From a virus, in the IMG/VR virus record IMGVR_UViG_3300028558_000016, positions 1-64,000 of that record: a DNA stretch of 64,000 bases. One strand, 5' to 3'. Under the pieces are notes generated by a model. That model did no database searches. It was given only the letters and a program-made list of their open reading frames with translations, and had not been told where the DNA came from. A program made the translations under genes and the position numbers. Of this stretch, positions 6,516 to 13,290 are shown one piece after another (positions within the stretch are counted from its first letter, which is position 1; the number at the start of each line of letters is the position of its first letter).

Positions 6516-6592
6516 TAATGGGGCCAGGATCGAACTCGCGTCCGACGAATGGAAGCTAATGAGGCCATCCAAACCGCTCATTATCGCCTGGC
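6516..6592 (-). tRNA. degenerate tRNA-like element (TCC in loop position)
   Basis: It has a T-loop block GCGAG-TTCGATC-CTGGC with one mismatch, and a CTTCCAT loop that would carry TCC. The anticodon stem does not pair well. Two mutually exclusive closing stems are possible (TAATGAG/CCCATTA, or GCCAGG/CCTGGC). It may be a tRNA-Gly pseudogene or a tRNA-derived RNA. Confidence 0.35.
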
Positions 6593-6645
6593 ATTTGTTG
6601 ATGATACACAACATTATATACCGACTGTATAAAAATGTTTTAATG

Positions 6646-6718
6646 TGACCCCGGTGGGGATCGAACCCACAACCACCTGATTAAGAGTCAGGAGCTCCAC
6701 CAATTGAGCTACAGAGTC
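6646..6718 (-). tRNA. tRNA-Lys (anticodon CTT)
   Basis: Acceptor GACTCTG/CGGGGTC with G-T pairs, anticodon arm CCTGA-CTCTTAA-TCAGG and T-arm GTGGG-TTCGATC-CCCAC. Canonical; reads AAG. Confidence 0.93.
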
Positions 6719-6748
6719 ATTTTGTTGATGCAATACGTCAAAGATCGT

Positions 6749-6973
6749 TCATTTCATGAAAAGATGTTTAATTCTTTCCATATCTACTTCAATAGTTTTA
6801 ATGTTCAACTTCTCTCCAGTCTTTTTAAAATGATCATACCAAAGTCTAACCTTTTCAGATTTTATTATCTGACCATTATAATTTTTCCTTTTCAACCATT
6901 CCTTTCCAAAATATAAAATTCGTTTTTCTGTTATTCTCGAATTCATTATATGTTTAAAAACTTTTTCAATCAT
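6749..6973 (-). CDS. small basic hypothetical protein
   Basis: A 74-residue basic protein (FGKEWLKRKNYNGQIIKSEKVRLWYDHFKKTGEK region) located between two tRNA genes. No family is recognised. The frame is clean and ends in TGA. Confidence 0.55.
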   Translation of the reverse strand: MIEKVFKHIMNSRITEKRILYFGKEWLKRKNYNGQIIKSEKVRLWYDHFKKTGEKLNIKTIEVDMERIKHLFMK

Positions 6974-6974
6974 G

Positions 6975-7059
6975 TAGCGCTGGTGAGACTCGAACTCACA
7001 CTACCGTTAAGGAACCCGCTTATGAGGCGGGCACAATTACCACATCTGTTCACAGCGCT
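6975..7059 (-). tRNA. tRNA-Met-like (anticodon CAT) with long variable region
   Basis: Acceptor AGCGCTG/CAGCGCT, anticodon arm CCCGC-CTCATAA-GCGGG and T-arm GTGAG-TTCGAGT-CTCAC are sound. The D-stem is only about 3 bp and the variable region is about 15 bases, longer than usual for a CAT tRNA. It could be an elongator Met or, if C34 is modified, an Ile(AUA) reader. Confidence 0.8.
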
Positions 7060-7101
7060 ATCTCGTCTGCTTCTTTGTAGGCCCCGTACTATATCTACAA
7101 A

Positions 7102-7371
7102 TCATTTGGTGGGGCTGTCGGAAACAGCAGACTTTACTTTATTTTCTTTCTTATACGTCTTCAAGAATTCCAAAGCATTTTGCAATTCTTCGACCCTGTT
7201 CTTGTTAGAAGGAATGCTTCCATTTGCCTGTCTAACAGTCATCGGATCCGATGACGATAAATTCTTTTCAAAGAACTCTAAATTTCTTTCTTCCATTAAG
7301 AGTCTTTCTCTTAATAATTTTGCCACGTATGGCATCGGATCATATTGTCCTCTTTCTTCTTGTGTCTTCAT
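7102..7371 (-). CDS. small hypothetical protein
   Basis: An 89-residue, helix-prone, charged protein that starts MKTQEERGQYDPMPYV. It lies between tRNA-Met and a tRNA-Lys. No domain recognised. Confidence 0.55.
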   Translation of the reverse strand: MKTQEERGQYDPMPYVAKLLRERLLMEERNLEFFEKNLSSSDPMTVRQANGSIPSNKNRVEELQNALEFLKTYKKENKVKSAVSDSPTK

Positions 7372-7375
7372 TTGG

Positions 7376-7464
7376 TGCGCCCGGAGGGATTCGAACCCCC
7401 GTTGGTGTTATTCACACGTCTGATTAAAAGTCAGGACCATTCGGCCAGCTATGGGAACGGACGC
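7376..7464 (-). tRNA. tRNA-Lys-like (anticodon TTT) with class II variable arm
   Basis: Acceptor GCGTCCG/CGGGCGC and T-loop TTCGAAT are intact, and the anticodon loop is CTTTTAA. The variable region forms a GTGT/ACAC stem, as in Leu, Ser or Tyr tRNAs and not in Lys. A canonical tRNA-Lys(TTT) follows at 7479. Confidence 0.78.
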
Positions 7465-7478
7465 ATTTGTTTTTATTG

Positions 7479-7552
7479 TGCGCCCGGTTGGGTTCGAACC
7501 AACGACCCCCTGATTAAAAGTCAGGTGCATCTACCAGCTGAGCTACGAGCGC
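7479..7552 (-). tRNA. tRNA-Lys (anticodon TTT)
   Basis: Acceptor GCGCTCG/CGGGCGC, anticodon arm CCTGA-CTTTTAA-TCAGG, T-loop TTCGAAC. Canonical; reads AAA. Confidence 0.94.
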
Positions 7553-7578
7553 AAATATTTGGATATGGAAATCCTCTT

Positions 7579-7602
7579 GCATCTCGTATTTCAGCGAGAT
7601 GC
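7579..7602 (-). other. 8-bp hairpin in tRNA cluster spacer
   Basis: GCATCTCG and CGAGATGC form a perfect 8-bp stem with an 8-base loop just upstream of tRNA-Lys. There is no clean T-tract, so a processing hairpin is as likely as a terminator. Confidence 0.4.
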
Positions 7603-7670
7603 CTTTACCGTTTATATTTCATTTTAGTTTTCATTATCATTATATTTTTTAAAAGAACAGAATACGTTTT

Positions 7671-7757
7671 TTACCTTTTCATTAAAATTGAAATGCTCGT
7701 TAGAGCTTGTTTGTTTTGCTGTACGTATTCTTTTTTCTTTTTAATTTCTACCACCAT
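7671..7757 (-). CDS. possible 28-residue Lys-rich peptide
   Basis: An ATG frame reading MVVEIKKKKEYVQQNK and ending in TAA, in the gap between tRNA-Lys and the interrupted tRNA. Very short and only weakly supported. Confidence 0.25.
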   Translation of the reverse strand: MVVEIKKKKEYVQQNKQALTSISILMKR

Positions 7758-7774
7758 TCAGGATGCTTTTGTTT

Positions 7775-7880
7775 TGGCAAAGATTGGATTCGAACCAATG
7801 ACCTCTCGTTTACTTTCCTTAACAATGTTTCCATTGACGGGGATTTCAGGCGAGCGCTCTACCAACTGAGCTACTTATCC
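7775..7880 (-). tRNA. interrupted tRNA: about 35-base insertion in the anticodon loop
   Basis: D-arm GCTC/GAGC and T-arm ATTGG-TTCGAAT-CCAAT are canonical and the acceptor GGATAAG/CTTTGCC pairs at five of seven positions. The anticodon stem CTCG/CGAG encloses 42 bases rather than 7, including a CAATG-GAAA-CATTG hairpin. The 5' side reads CCTGAAAT, which would give GAA (Phe) if the extra bases were removed. This is far too short for a normal group I intron. It may be a pseudo-tRNA. Confidence 0.6.
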
Positions 7881-7908
7881 TTTTGTAATGCTGCATGCAT
7901 CCTTTTTG

Positions 7909-7981
7909 AGCCGAGAACCGGGGTCGAACCGGTGACCTTCCGCTTACAAGGCGGGTGCTCTACCAACTGAGCTATCTCGGC
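7909..7981 (-). tRNA. tRNA-Thr (anticodon TGT)
   Basis: Acceptor GCCGAGA/TCTCGGC, anticodon loop CTTGTAA, T-loop TTCGACC. Canonical; reads ACA. Confidence 0.94.
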
Positions 7982-7984
7982 AAT

Positions 7985-8119
7985 TTACAAATATTCGTTC
8001 TTGTTACACTCAAAAAACAAAACCCACAACTCGTGAATTCTCTCATTCACTTCATCATTTCCATTTTGTCTCTTGTTTAACAAAGACATCAATTCGTTTA
8101 CTATGTCATCCTTTTTCAT
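7985..8119 (-). CDS. 44-residue acidic small protein
   Basis: The frame starts MKKDDIVNELMSLLNKRQ and ends NKNEYL before TAA. It precisely fills the space between tRNA-Thr(GGT) and tRNA-Thr(TGT). It is predicted helical. No family recognised. Confidence 0.5.
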   Translation of the reverse strand: MKKDDIVNELMSLLNKRQNGNDEVNERIHELWVLFFECNKNEYL

Positions 8120-8122
8120 TTG

Positions 8123-8195
8123 AGCCTACAACCGGGATCGAACCGGTCACCTCATCCTTACCAAGGATGTGTTCTACCAACTGAACTATGTGGGC
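8123..8195 (-). tRNA. tRNA-Thr (anticodon GGT)
   Basis: Acceptor GCCCACA/TGTAGGC with one mismatch, anticodon arm CATCC-TTGGTAA-GGATG, T-loop TTCGATC. Reads ACC/ACU. Confidence 0.92.
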
Positions 8196-8222
8196 AATGT
8201 CTCCGATCGTAAAAATAATCTC

Positions 8223-8312
8223 TCAAATATTATCAAGATCATTTCCATTCTTTATTAAGCGGTCGGACACGCTACTACTAAATCCAAAAGTTGCAACTTC
8301 TGAATTTTTCAT
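8223..8312 (-). CDS. possible 29-residue peptide
   Basis: An ATG frame reading MKNSEVATFGFSSSVSDR and ending in TGA directly after an atypical tRNA-Met. Weak support; it may be spacer. Confidence 0.28.
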   Translation of the reverse strand: MKNSEVATFGFSSSVSDRLIKNGNDLDNI

Positions 8313-8318
8313 CTTTGA

Positions 8319-8412
8319 AGCGGGAGTGAGATTCGAACTCACGTTCTCTTTCGAGTTGAGGCTTATGAGGCCCTGCTGGCGTTTTGCAACTTCCATCTCC
8401 AGTCGATCCCGC
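8319..8412 (-). tRNA. tRNA-Met-like (anticodon CAT) with enlarged D-loop and variable arm
   Basis: Acceptor GCGGGA/TCCCGC is preceded by an unpaired first base, as in an initiator tRNA. Anticodon loop CTCATAA and T-arm GTGAG-TTCGAAT-CTCAC are intact. The D-stem CTGG/CCAG encloses 19 bases, and the variable region forms CTC-GAAA-GAG. It is a second CAT tRNA besides the initiator at 8553. Confidence 0.75.
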
Positions 8413-8552
8413 AATGTGTGCCGCTTCCTGGACCCTATCACCAGGATTTTCTTTGGACTACAGAAGAGAGATTCGCCAATTTTTTTCCATAGAATTAAAC
8501 CATATACGGCGCTTTTCTACACTCTCAACTTTCGCAAGCGGACTTTTATTTG

Positions 8553-8624
8553 TAGCGGGAGATGGATTCGAACCACCGACCTCAGGGTTATGAGCCCTGC
8601 GAGCTACCCCTGCTCTATCCCGCA
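8553..8624 (-). tRNA. initiator tRNA-fMet (anticodon CAT)
   Basis: The first acceptor position is mismatched (T opposite T), followed by GCGGGA/TCCCGC. The AGAGCAGGGGTAGCTCG D-arm and the GGGCTCATAACCC anticodon arm with its GGG/CCC pairs are hallmarks of bacterial initiator tRNA. It is the first tRNA of the cluster in transcription order. Confidence 0.88.
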
Positions 8625-8786
8625 ATATTTATTGGAACGCATACCAACTTCGCAAGAAGTTTCGGGTCAACAGTGACTCTTGTCAAGCTGCCTCCTACAT
8701 GATTGATCAAGCTCCATTCTTTCAGGGAGCACCATGGGCGGTTCCAATTTTTTAATTTCAATAATTTCTTCAAAGAACAAGACAAA
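8625..8786. other. spacer without a supported gene
   Basis: A short open frame exists on the minus strand but it begins inside the terminator hairpin at 8790 and has no family or overlap support. I see no tRNA here. Confidence 0.4.
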
Positions 8787-8814
8787 AAAAATCCCAAACG
8801 TTTGGTTTGGGATT
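8783..8814 (-). terminator. rho-independent terminator
   Basis: On the minus strand AATCCCAAAC pairs with GTTTGGGATT (8790-8814) and is followed by a run of eight Ts. It is 24 bases downstream of the short peptide gene at 8838 and would separate it from the tRNA cluster. Confidence 0.8.
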
Positions 8815-8837
8815 CGTAATTTCGTTATTAGTTAACG

Positions 8838-8933
8838 TCATTCGCACATCCCAAAACACATAGGCTTACCTTTCCCAGTTTTCGTGGTAGTAGTTGTACC
8901 TGTAGTTATTTTGAATATTTGTTGCGAATTCAT
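8838..8933 (-). CDS. 31-residue Thr-rich, Cys-ended peptide
   Basis: The frame reads MNSQQIFKITTGTTTTTKT, then GKGKPMCFGMCE, and stops at TGA. It is directly followed by a strong terminator, so it would form a one-gene transcript. A Thr run followed by a C-x-x-x-C tail is unusual for a phage microprotein. No family is recognised; it could also be the leader of a terminated RNA. Confidence 0.4.
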   Translation of the reverse strand: MNSQQIFKITTGTTTTTKTGKGKPMCFGMCE

Positions 8934-9094
8934 GACGTTTTAATTTGTTATTCTACTCTATATACTTATCTTTGTTTCAATTTCTTTTACAAATGTAGAA
9001 CTTTTTTTAATAGCTTTAAAATAAATTTTTCGATGTGTGATTATTTATTCCATTGAAACTCACGTAATCTATTGAAAACTAATAGAATATAAGC

Positions 9095-9340
9095 TTAAAA
9101 TTTTGTGAATAATTTTATGATTGTATCCTTTGGATTGAATGGTTTTTCGATTGAATTGTAAGAAACGTAACTTACCTTTAAAACTTTTTCATTTTCTTTT
9201 ATGACAACGTTGCCATCAAGATCTGAATAATAAATTGCTTTTTCTGTTTCAACCTTAACACCAGTTAATGGCTCTTTTGTTTTGTTATCTACAAATAGAA
9301 TATTAAAAATCAATGATGAAGCAATAAATAGAATTTTCAT
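9095..9340 (-). CDS. secreted carboxypeptidase-regulatory-like (TonB-receptor N-domain-like) small protein
   Basis: An 81-residue protein with a short N-terminal hydrophobic signal (residues 1-16). It is followed by a beta-rich segment, LTGVKVETEKAIYYSDLDGNVVI...LKVSYVSYN. That pattern is the CarboxypepD_reg-like domain found at the start of Bacteroidota TonB-dependent receptors and other surface proteins. It is about one domain long, so it is not a receptor. It may be acquired from a host and may act at the cell surface. It is divergent from the next plus-strand gene. Confidence 0.6.
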   Translation of the reverse strand: MKILFIASSLIFNILFVDNKTKEPLTGVKVETEKAIYYSDLDGNVVIKENEKVLKVSYVSYNSIEKPFNPKDTIIKLFTKF

Positions 9341-9420
9341 TGGAATTTACGTTTGTTTTATCTATGTTAAGTTTTTGAGTATTTTCGTATTAAATCATAC
9401 TTGTTAACATTATGATAATA

Positions 9421-9428
9421 TATAAATA
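9421..9428 (+). promoter_or_regulatory. T4-type late promoter TATAAATA
   Basis: TATAAATA matches the T4 late promoter consensus exactly and lies 11 bases before the ATG at 9440. A gp55-like sigma factor is encoded at 22736. AT-rich sequence can match by chance. Confidence 0.45.
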
Positions 9429-9439
9429 AACTATTCTTA

Positions 9440-9775
9440 ATGATGAAAAATATACTACTCATAGCATTCATTCTTATGAGCTCATTCGTGTTAGCTCAGA
9501 AGAAATTTGAAAAGAAATTCACAAATGGTTTGATCGAAGAAACAGGATTCTTTGACAAGACTGGTTTGAAAGACAGCGTGTGGATCTCTTACAATGAAAA
9601 AGGAATTCTAATAGGAGAAGGACACTTCTCACACGGAATTAAAACAGGAATCTGGAAGACCTTCTATGAAGACGGTAAAATAATGTTTGAGATACCTTAT
9701 GTAGAAGGACACAAAAAAGGAGAAGGCAAACAATTCAGCCAAGAAGGAGAATTGATTGCCTCTAAAGATTATTAA
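9440..9775 (+). CDS. secreted MORN_2-repeat protein
   Basis: A 111-residue protein with a signal peptide (MMKNILLIAFILMSSFVLA, cleavage near residue 20). About three MORN_2/YwqK-type repeats follow, e.g. SVWISYNEKGILIGEGHF, TGIWKTFYEDGKIMFEIPY and KGEGKQFSQEGELI. Such repeats occur in bacterial envelope proteins and toxin-antitoxin-linked YwqK proteins. It is the only plus-strand protein gene between 1 and 61.6 kb, with its own promoter, and it overlaps the convergent gene at 9772 by four bases. It may be a host-derived envelope-acting protein. Confidence 0.75.
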   Translation: MMKNILLIAFILMSSFVLAQKKFEKKFTNGLIEETGFFDKTGLKDSVWISYNEKGILIGEGHFSHGIKTGIWKTFYEDGKIMFEIPYVEGHKKGEGKQFSQEGELIASKDY

Positions 9776-10284
9776 AATATTTTGTGAATAACTTTATTTT
9801 CTAACTTGTCTCTTACCAACGCAGCCTTCTCATATTCTTCTTTGTAAACAAAGATCTCCATGAGCGTTTTCATTTGAACATCTGATAAAAGCTTCTGTCC
9901 TTCTAATGCTGTTGTGACTATTCGGTCTGCAACAAATATGTGAAAGTCATCCATGGTAGGATCATACCCATCCATTAAACATCCTTGATAGAAAGCAAAT
10001 CCTATTTGTGGATCCACAATCATGCACTGTTCAAACTTCTCTATTTTTTTCAGGTATCCCTCGAAATGATCTTCGCCATCGTCGATTTCAGCATCGATTT
10101 CAGCATCAATGTTATTATCTGGAATATCTGAAAAAACAAATGAAGGGAGAAAATCTTTTTTCGTAAAAAATAAATTAGAAAAAGCAAGTCCCCATTCTCC
10201 AGCCTTCATGTTAGCGACGTCTTTCATCGCTCTTATTAAACTCCATCCCTTTATGGGTTCTCCGTAAATCAAAAACTCATCCAT
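9772..10284 (-). CDS. hypothetical protein with C-terminal UVR-like motif
   Basis: A 170-residue acidic protein. The start at 10284 is chosen because it follows the stop of the upstream gene and has an AAGG leader; the frame opens further, to 10374. A DAEI repeat encoded by tandem DNA repeats lies near residues 60-70. The C-terminal region EEYEKAALVRDKLEN resembles the UVR motif of UvrB/UvrC-type proteins. Function unknown. Confidence 0.65.
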   Translation of the reverse strand: MDEFLIYGEPIKGWSLIRAMKDVANMKAGEWGLAFSNLFFTKKDFLPSFVFSDIPDNNIDAEIDAEIDDGEDHFEGYLKKIEKFEQCMIVDPQIGFAFYQGCLMDGYDPTMDDFHIFVADRIVTTALEGQKLLSDVQMKTLMEIFVYKEEYEKAALVRDKLENKVIHKIF

Positions 10285-10297
10285 GCACCTTGTTAGG

Positions 10298-10531
10298 TTA
10301 TTTTTGCGGGCCGCTAACCTCTGAATCGAGGTTGGAACTCGCTGTGCCAGATATTGGATTATCTGGATTTCCAAACATTAGGAAAAACCCATAGTCCTTA
10401 TCAATGATTTCTGGCAGGACATCCAATGGATTAAAATCCTCGAATGTATCTTCGTTAACTGTAACGTTTTGTTCTAATCTTGCCTTTTTAATTTCTTTAG
10501 ACATTTCATTAGATTTCTTATTGCTGCTCAT
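10298..10531 (-). CDS. small hypothetical protein
   Basis: A 77-residue protein with a Lys-rich N-terminus and an acidic middle, located between the MazG-like gene and the UVR-motif protein. No domain recognised. Confidence 0.6.
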   Translation of the reverse strand: MSSNKKSNEMSKEIKKARLEQNVTVNEDTFEDFNPLDVLPEIIDKDYGFFLMFGNPDNPISGTASSNLDSEVSGPQK

Positions 10532-10546
10532 AGTATTTATCTTTAA

Positions 10547-10903
10547 TTATGACGTAATTTCTCCAGTTTTCATTCTGTCCAAGCTGTCAATGGCTGCTAT
10601 TGCAACTGCGGCAACCTGTATAAGCTCATCTCTGTAATTTTTGATGTCTCCTTCAAGGATGGCTTTAGAAACCTCTCCAAACTCTTCCCCTAATATGGCA
10701 TTCCATTTTAAAGGATCATGATTCTGTTGTCCCCATTTTCTTTCTTGTTTTATTCTTTCTTGCAGAACTTCCATAAGGATGGGAACGTTTATGTCTGTTA
10801 TTCCCTGAACATATTCTAAATCTGTGTCCTTGACGTTTAATTGATATTTGGAAACTATTTGGTTTCCTCCTACCGGAATGTTTATGTCTAAAATTGTGTT
10901 CAT
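10547..10903 (-). CDS. MazG-like nucleotide pyrophosphohydrolase-type protein
   Basis: A 118-residue all-alpha protein with ERKWGQQNHDPLKW, an EEFGEV metal-binding helix near residues 72-77, and RDELIQVAAVAIAAID near residue 90. This is the pattern of phage MazG-like / dNTP pyrophosphohydrolase relatives. The usual second acidic motif (ExxD) appears as RDEL. It probably hydrolyses a nucleotide to the monophosphate, consistent with nearby thymidylate-synthase-family genes. It lies directly downstream of gp44. Confidence 0.7.
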   Translation of the reverse strand: MNTILDINIPVGGNQIVSKYQLNVKDTDLEYVQGITDINVPILMEVLQERIKQERKWGQQNHDPLKWNAILGEEFGEVSKAILEGDIKNYRDELIQVAAVAIAAIDSLDRMKTGEITS

Positions 10904-10907
10904 TGTA

Positions 10908-11900
10908 TTATGGATTTAAAATTTTCTGTACGTTAAAACAAAGACTCAATAAACAAACTATCGGGTCAATCACCAAATGTCTTTTCGATTGATGGTCTGC
11001 TGTGGTTATAAGAATATTAGGAACAAACTTAGTTCTTTCTGGATGTTTCTCTTTTAACCAATGTATGAATTCAGTTCCAATTTTTCCCATCACATCTTCT
11101 ACCATCGAAGAATAATTTGACATGATGAACTCATAATTGTCTATTGGGTTTGGTTTTCCAGCAAGAATCTTGTAAAGCTCTTCAAAGTCCCAATTCATTT
11201 CTTTTACTTTATCCTTGGTTATCTTCTTTATTCCTTGGATGTCGAATGATTGTATCTTGTTTAAGATGGATCTCATGTCAGGAAAATTCCTGTCAACCAA
11301 TTCTTGCAAAGCTTCTGGTTCTGCTGTAATTCCTATCTTATCAAGGATGTGAGTAATCCTTTTTTTCCATTCAGCCCTTACCTCATTCTCTTCTTGCTTG
11401 TTTGCAAAGTCAAAACTAATGCACTCAAATCTCGATTGAATGGATTCAGGAATCTTATTGATGTAATTACAAGTCGCAATGAACCTGCAATTCTTAGCGT
11501 ACTTTTCTATCGTTGCTCTTAATGCCTTGAAGAATTGATCAGAAGCTCCATCTATCTCATCCAATATGATTACTTTGATTGGAAGTCCATTGTCCTGCAT
11601 TGGTGCATTAGGATTAATCTCCTCTTCAAAATCTATTGCAATGCTCGAACAGAAATCAGTTATCTTCGTTCTGATGACGTCAACGCTTGATTCGTCAGAC
11701 ACATTTATGTACATGTTAGGAGATCCTGCAATCAGTACTTTTGCGGCAGATGTTTTACCTGTCCCAGGAGATCCGTACAGAAGAACGTTCTGCATCAATC
11801 TTCCATTTCCAAGAGAGGTTCTAACTCTCTCAGTCAATATCAAATGTTCAAACCTTTTAGGCCTGAGTTTCTCCGTTAGTAAGTCCTGTACTGTTGCCAT
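10908..11900 (-). CDS. 44: sliding-clamp loader ATPase, T4 gp44-like
   Basis: A 330-residue AAA+ protein with Walker A GSPGTGKT (residues 43-50), Walker B LDEID (113-117) and sensor/SRF region SRFECISFDF near residue 157, followed by the RFC-type helical lid. This is the T4 gp44 / RFC small-subunit family that loads the gp45 clamp on DNA. Its start overlaps the end of the 143-residue gene upstream by 44 bases, so the two are probably coupled; in T4 the partner is gp62, but I cannot recognise gp62 there. Confidence 0.9.
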   Translation of the reverse strand: MATVQDLLTEKLRPKRFEHLILTERVRTSLGNGRLMQNVLLYGSPGTGKTSAAKVLIAGSPNMYINVSDESSVDVIRTKITDFCSSIAIDFEEEINPNAPMQDNGLPIKVIILDEIDGASDQFFKALRATIEKYAKNCRFIATCNYINKIPESIQSRFECISFDFANKQEENEVRAEWKKRITHILDKIGITAEPEALQELVDRNFPDMRSILNKIQSFDIQGIKKITKDKVKEMNWDFEELYKILAGKPNPIDNYEFIMSNYSSMVEDVMGKIGTEFIHWLKEKHPERTKFVPNILITTADHQSKRHLVIDPIVCLLSLCFNVQKILNP

Positions 11901-12288
11901 TTATTTCTTTATATTTTAAAATTATTAAATCTATATTTTTCGCTAATTCATCTTCTAAATTGCTTTCAAATACTATTGCCATGTTCTCGCAATATTTTCT
12001 GTAATTGTCTGCAAGAACTCCGGTCTCACACCAAGCTTTACATGATTCATAAAGCTCAATTATATCTGAATTAGGAATGTAATCCAGCACACCGTATCTG
12101 TCCTTATTAATATTATTCAAGTCTACCAACATTGTTTTTGCTGTGAATGTATCTTTCATTATCTTGCTTGCTGTGGCATCAATATTTGCTGCGGCTTCAG
12201 CCATCGTCTTGTCATCACCAAGCAAAACAGCCATTACTTGTTCCTGAGCATCCTGAAAGATCTTTTTTATTTTTTCTTCTTTTGTCAT
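11857..12288 (-). CDS. hypothetical protein coupled to clamp loader
   Basis: A 143-residue mainly helical protein with no recognised motif. It overlaps the start of the gp44-like gene and shares an ATGA junction with the sigma factor upstream. Position makes it a candidate partner of gp44, but no similarity to gp62 is visible. Confidence 0.7.
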   Translation of the reverse strand: MTKEEKIKKIFQDAQEQVMAVLLGDDKTMAEAAANIDATASKIMKDTFTAKTMLVDLNNINKDRYGVLDYIPNSDIIELYESCKAWCETGVLADNYRKYCENMAIVFESNLEDELAKNIDLIILKYKEINGNSTGLTNGETQA

Positions 12289-12914
12289 ATTTTTCTTCTT
12301 TCGTATTTCTTTCTAACTTTTTTAATATTTAACAGTACGTTTCTCTCTTCATCTATCATACGTTCCAGAACAGAATAAGACACTCCAAGTTCTTTTGCCA
12401 TGCTTGTTTTAGTCACATCTCCTTCTTCTCTTAATAATATTTTTAATGCTATAAACTTAGAGTCGTTTTTAATCTTGTATTTTGCTATGTCGAGTTTGTC
12501 TAATGACGTGTCATACTCTTTCATCATTAAATTTTTGATTTGAAATGGAACGTTTGAATCTATTCCAGCATATCTTCTGTAAATAGACAAGGTTTCATTT
12601 CCAGATAAATGCAAATTTATTTCATTACATCTATCATACTTAATATCATTCTTTATCCATTGAAGACATTCCATGTATGCTATAGTATGAAGCCATGTTG
12701 TAAATTTTGATTTCGTCTTATCGAATCCAGTCCGGTATAATATTAATTTTAAAAAAGTCTGTGATACAATGTCATCCGCTGCTATTGAACCAACTTTTTT
12801 AGAAGCAAATCTTTTAATTCTTGGTCCAAATATCAAAAATGCGTCTTCTATTAATTCAGATTTTTCGGAAATATTTTCCTGTATGTTTAATATTTTAAGC
12901 TTTTCATTCTTCAT
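12285..12914 (-). CDS. sigma-70/ECF-like RNA polymerase sigma factor
   Basis: A 209-residue protein. Residues about 22-95 resemble sigma region 2 (AFLIFGPRIKRFASKKVG, DDIVSQTFLKL, FTTWLHTIAYMECLQWI), and residues about 150-205 resemble a region 4 helix-turn-helix (MAKELGVSYSVLERMI). This is the two-domain layout of extracytoplasmic-function sigma factors and differs from the single-domain gp55-like protein at 22736. It probably redirects host RNA polymerase to a class of phage promoters. Its gene is coupled to the genes on either side. Confidence 0.75.
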   Translation of the reverse strand: MKNEKLKILNIQENISEKSELIEDAFLIFGPRIKRFASKKVGSIAADDIVSQTFLKLILYRTGFDKTKSKFTTWLHTIAYMECLQWIKNDIKYDRCNEINLHLSGNETLSIYRRYAGIDSNVPFQIKNLMMKEYDTSLDKLDIAKYKIKNDSKFIALKILLREEGDVTKTSMAKELGVSYSVLERMIDEERNVLLNIKKVRKKYERRKI

Positions 12915-13272
12915 TCTTCATCAAGAAAACGTAATGCAATCTGTAATCTTCTACTTCGTTTTTCTCATTCAATGATCCAGTCCCCAATGGTTCTATCTTG
13001 TAACCGTTCATCATCAATTCATTGAACATTTGTCCTCTCGCATCAGAGAAAGGTCTTACCTCTGCGTAAATACCTTCTTGGTCCATGCTTATGTCAGCAA
13101 ATCCACAAGTACTGTCTCCGTTTAATGGAACATCAAATACTGGAATTTTATACTGATCTGTTAGAATGTCTAACGAGCAAAACATTTGTTTTGGTAATTC
13201 AGACACTTCGTGGTGCAAGTAAATTCTTCCATTCTGATTCTCTTTTCCAAATTCAATCAATGTTACTTTCAT
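12904..13272 (-). CDS. hypothetical protein
   Basis: A 122-residue protein starting MKVTLIEFGKENQNGRIY. The NGRIY motif recalls prohead protease N-termini, but the protein is too short and lacks other protease features, so I do not assign that. It overlaps the sigma factor start by 11 bases and follows the thymidylate synthase gene. Confidence 0.7.
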   Translation of the reverse strand: MKVTLIEFGKENQNGRIYLHHEVSELPKQMFCSLDILTDQYKIPVFDVPLNGDSTCGFADISMDQEGIYAEVRPFSDARGQMFNELMMNGYKIEPLGTGSLNEKNEVEDYRLHYVFLMKNEE

Positions 13273-13290
13273 TTTTTAAGAAAGTTATTT

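Noticed and set aside
5298-8624. CRISPR array in the tRNA cluster
   Set aside because: Repeated motifs are tRNA arms (TTCGAA blocks, GCTC stems) and not equally spaced direct repeats.
8615-8797. 60-codon minus-strand frame
   Set aside because: It starts inside a terminator hairpin and runs into the initiator tRNA; no family or junction support.
11857-12288. gp62 clamp-loader subunit
   Set aside because: Position fits but no sequence similarity is visible to me.
12904-13272. Prohead protease (NGRIY motif)
   Set aside because: The protein is 122 residues and lacks the other catalytic segments.
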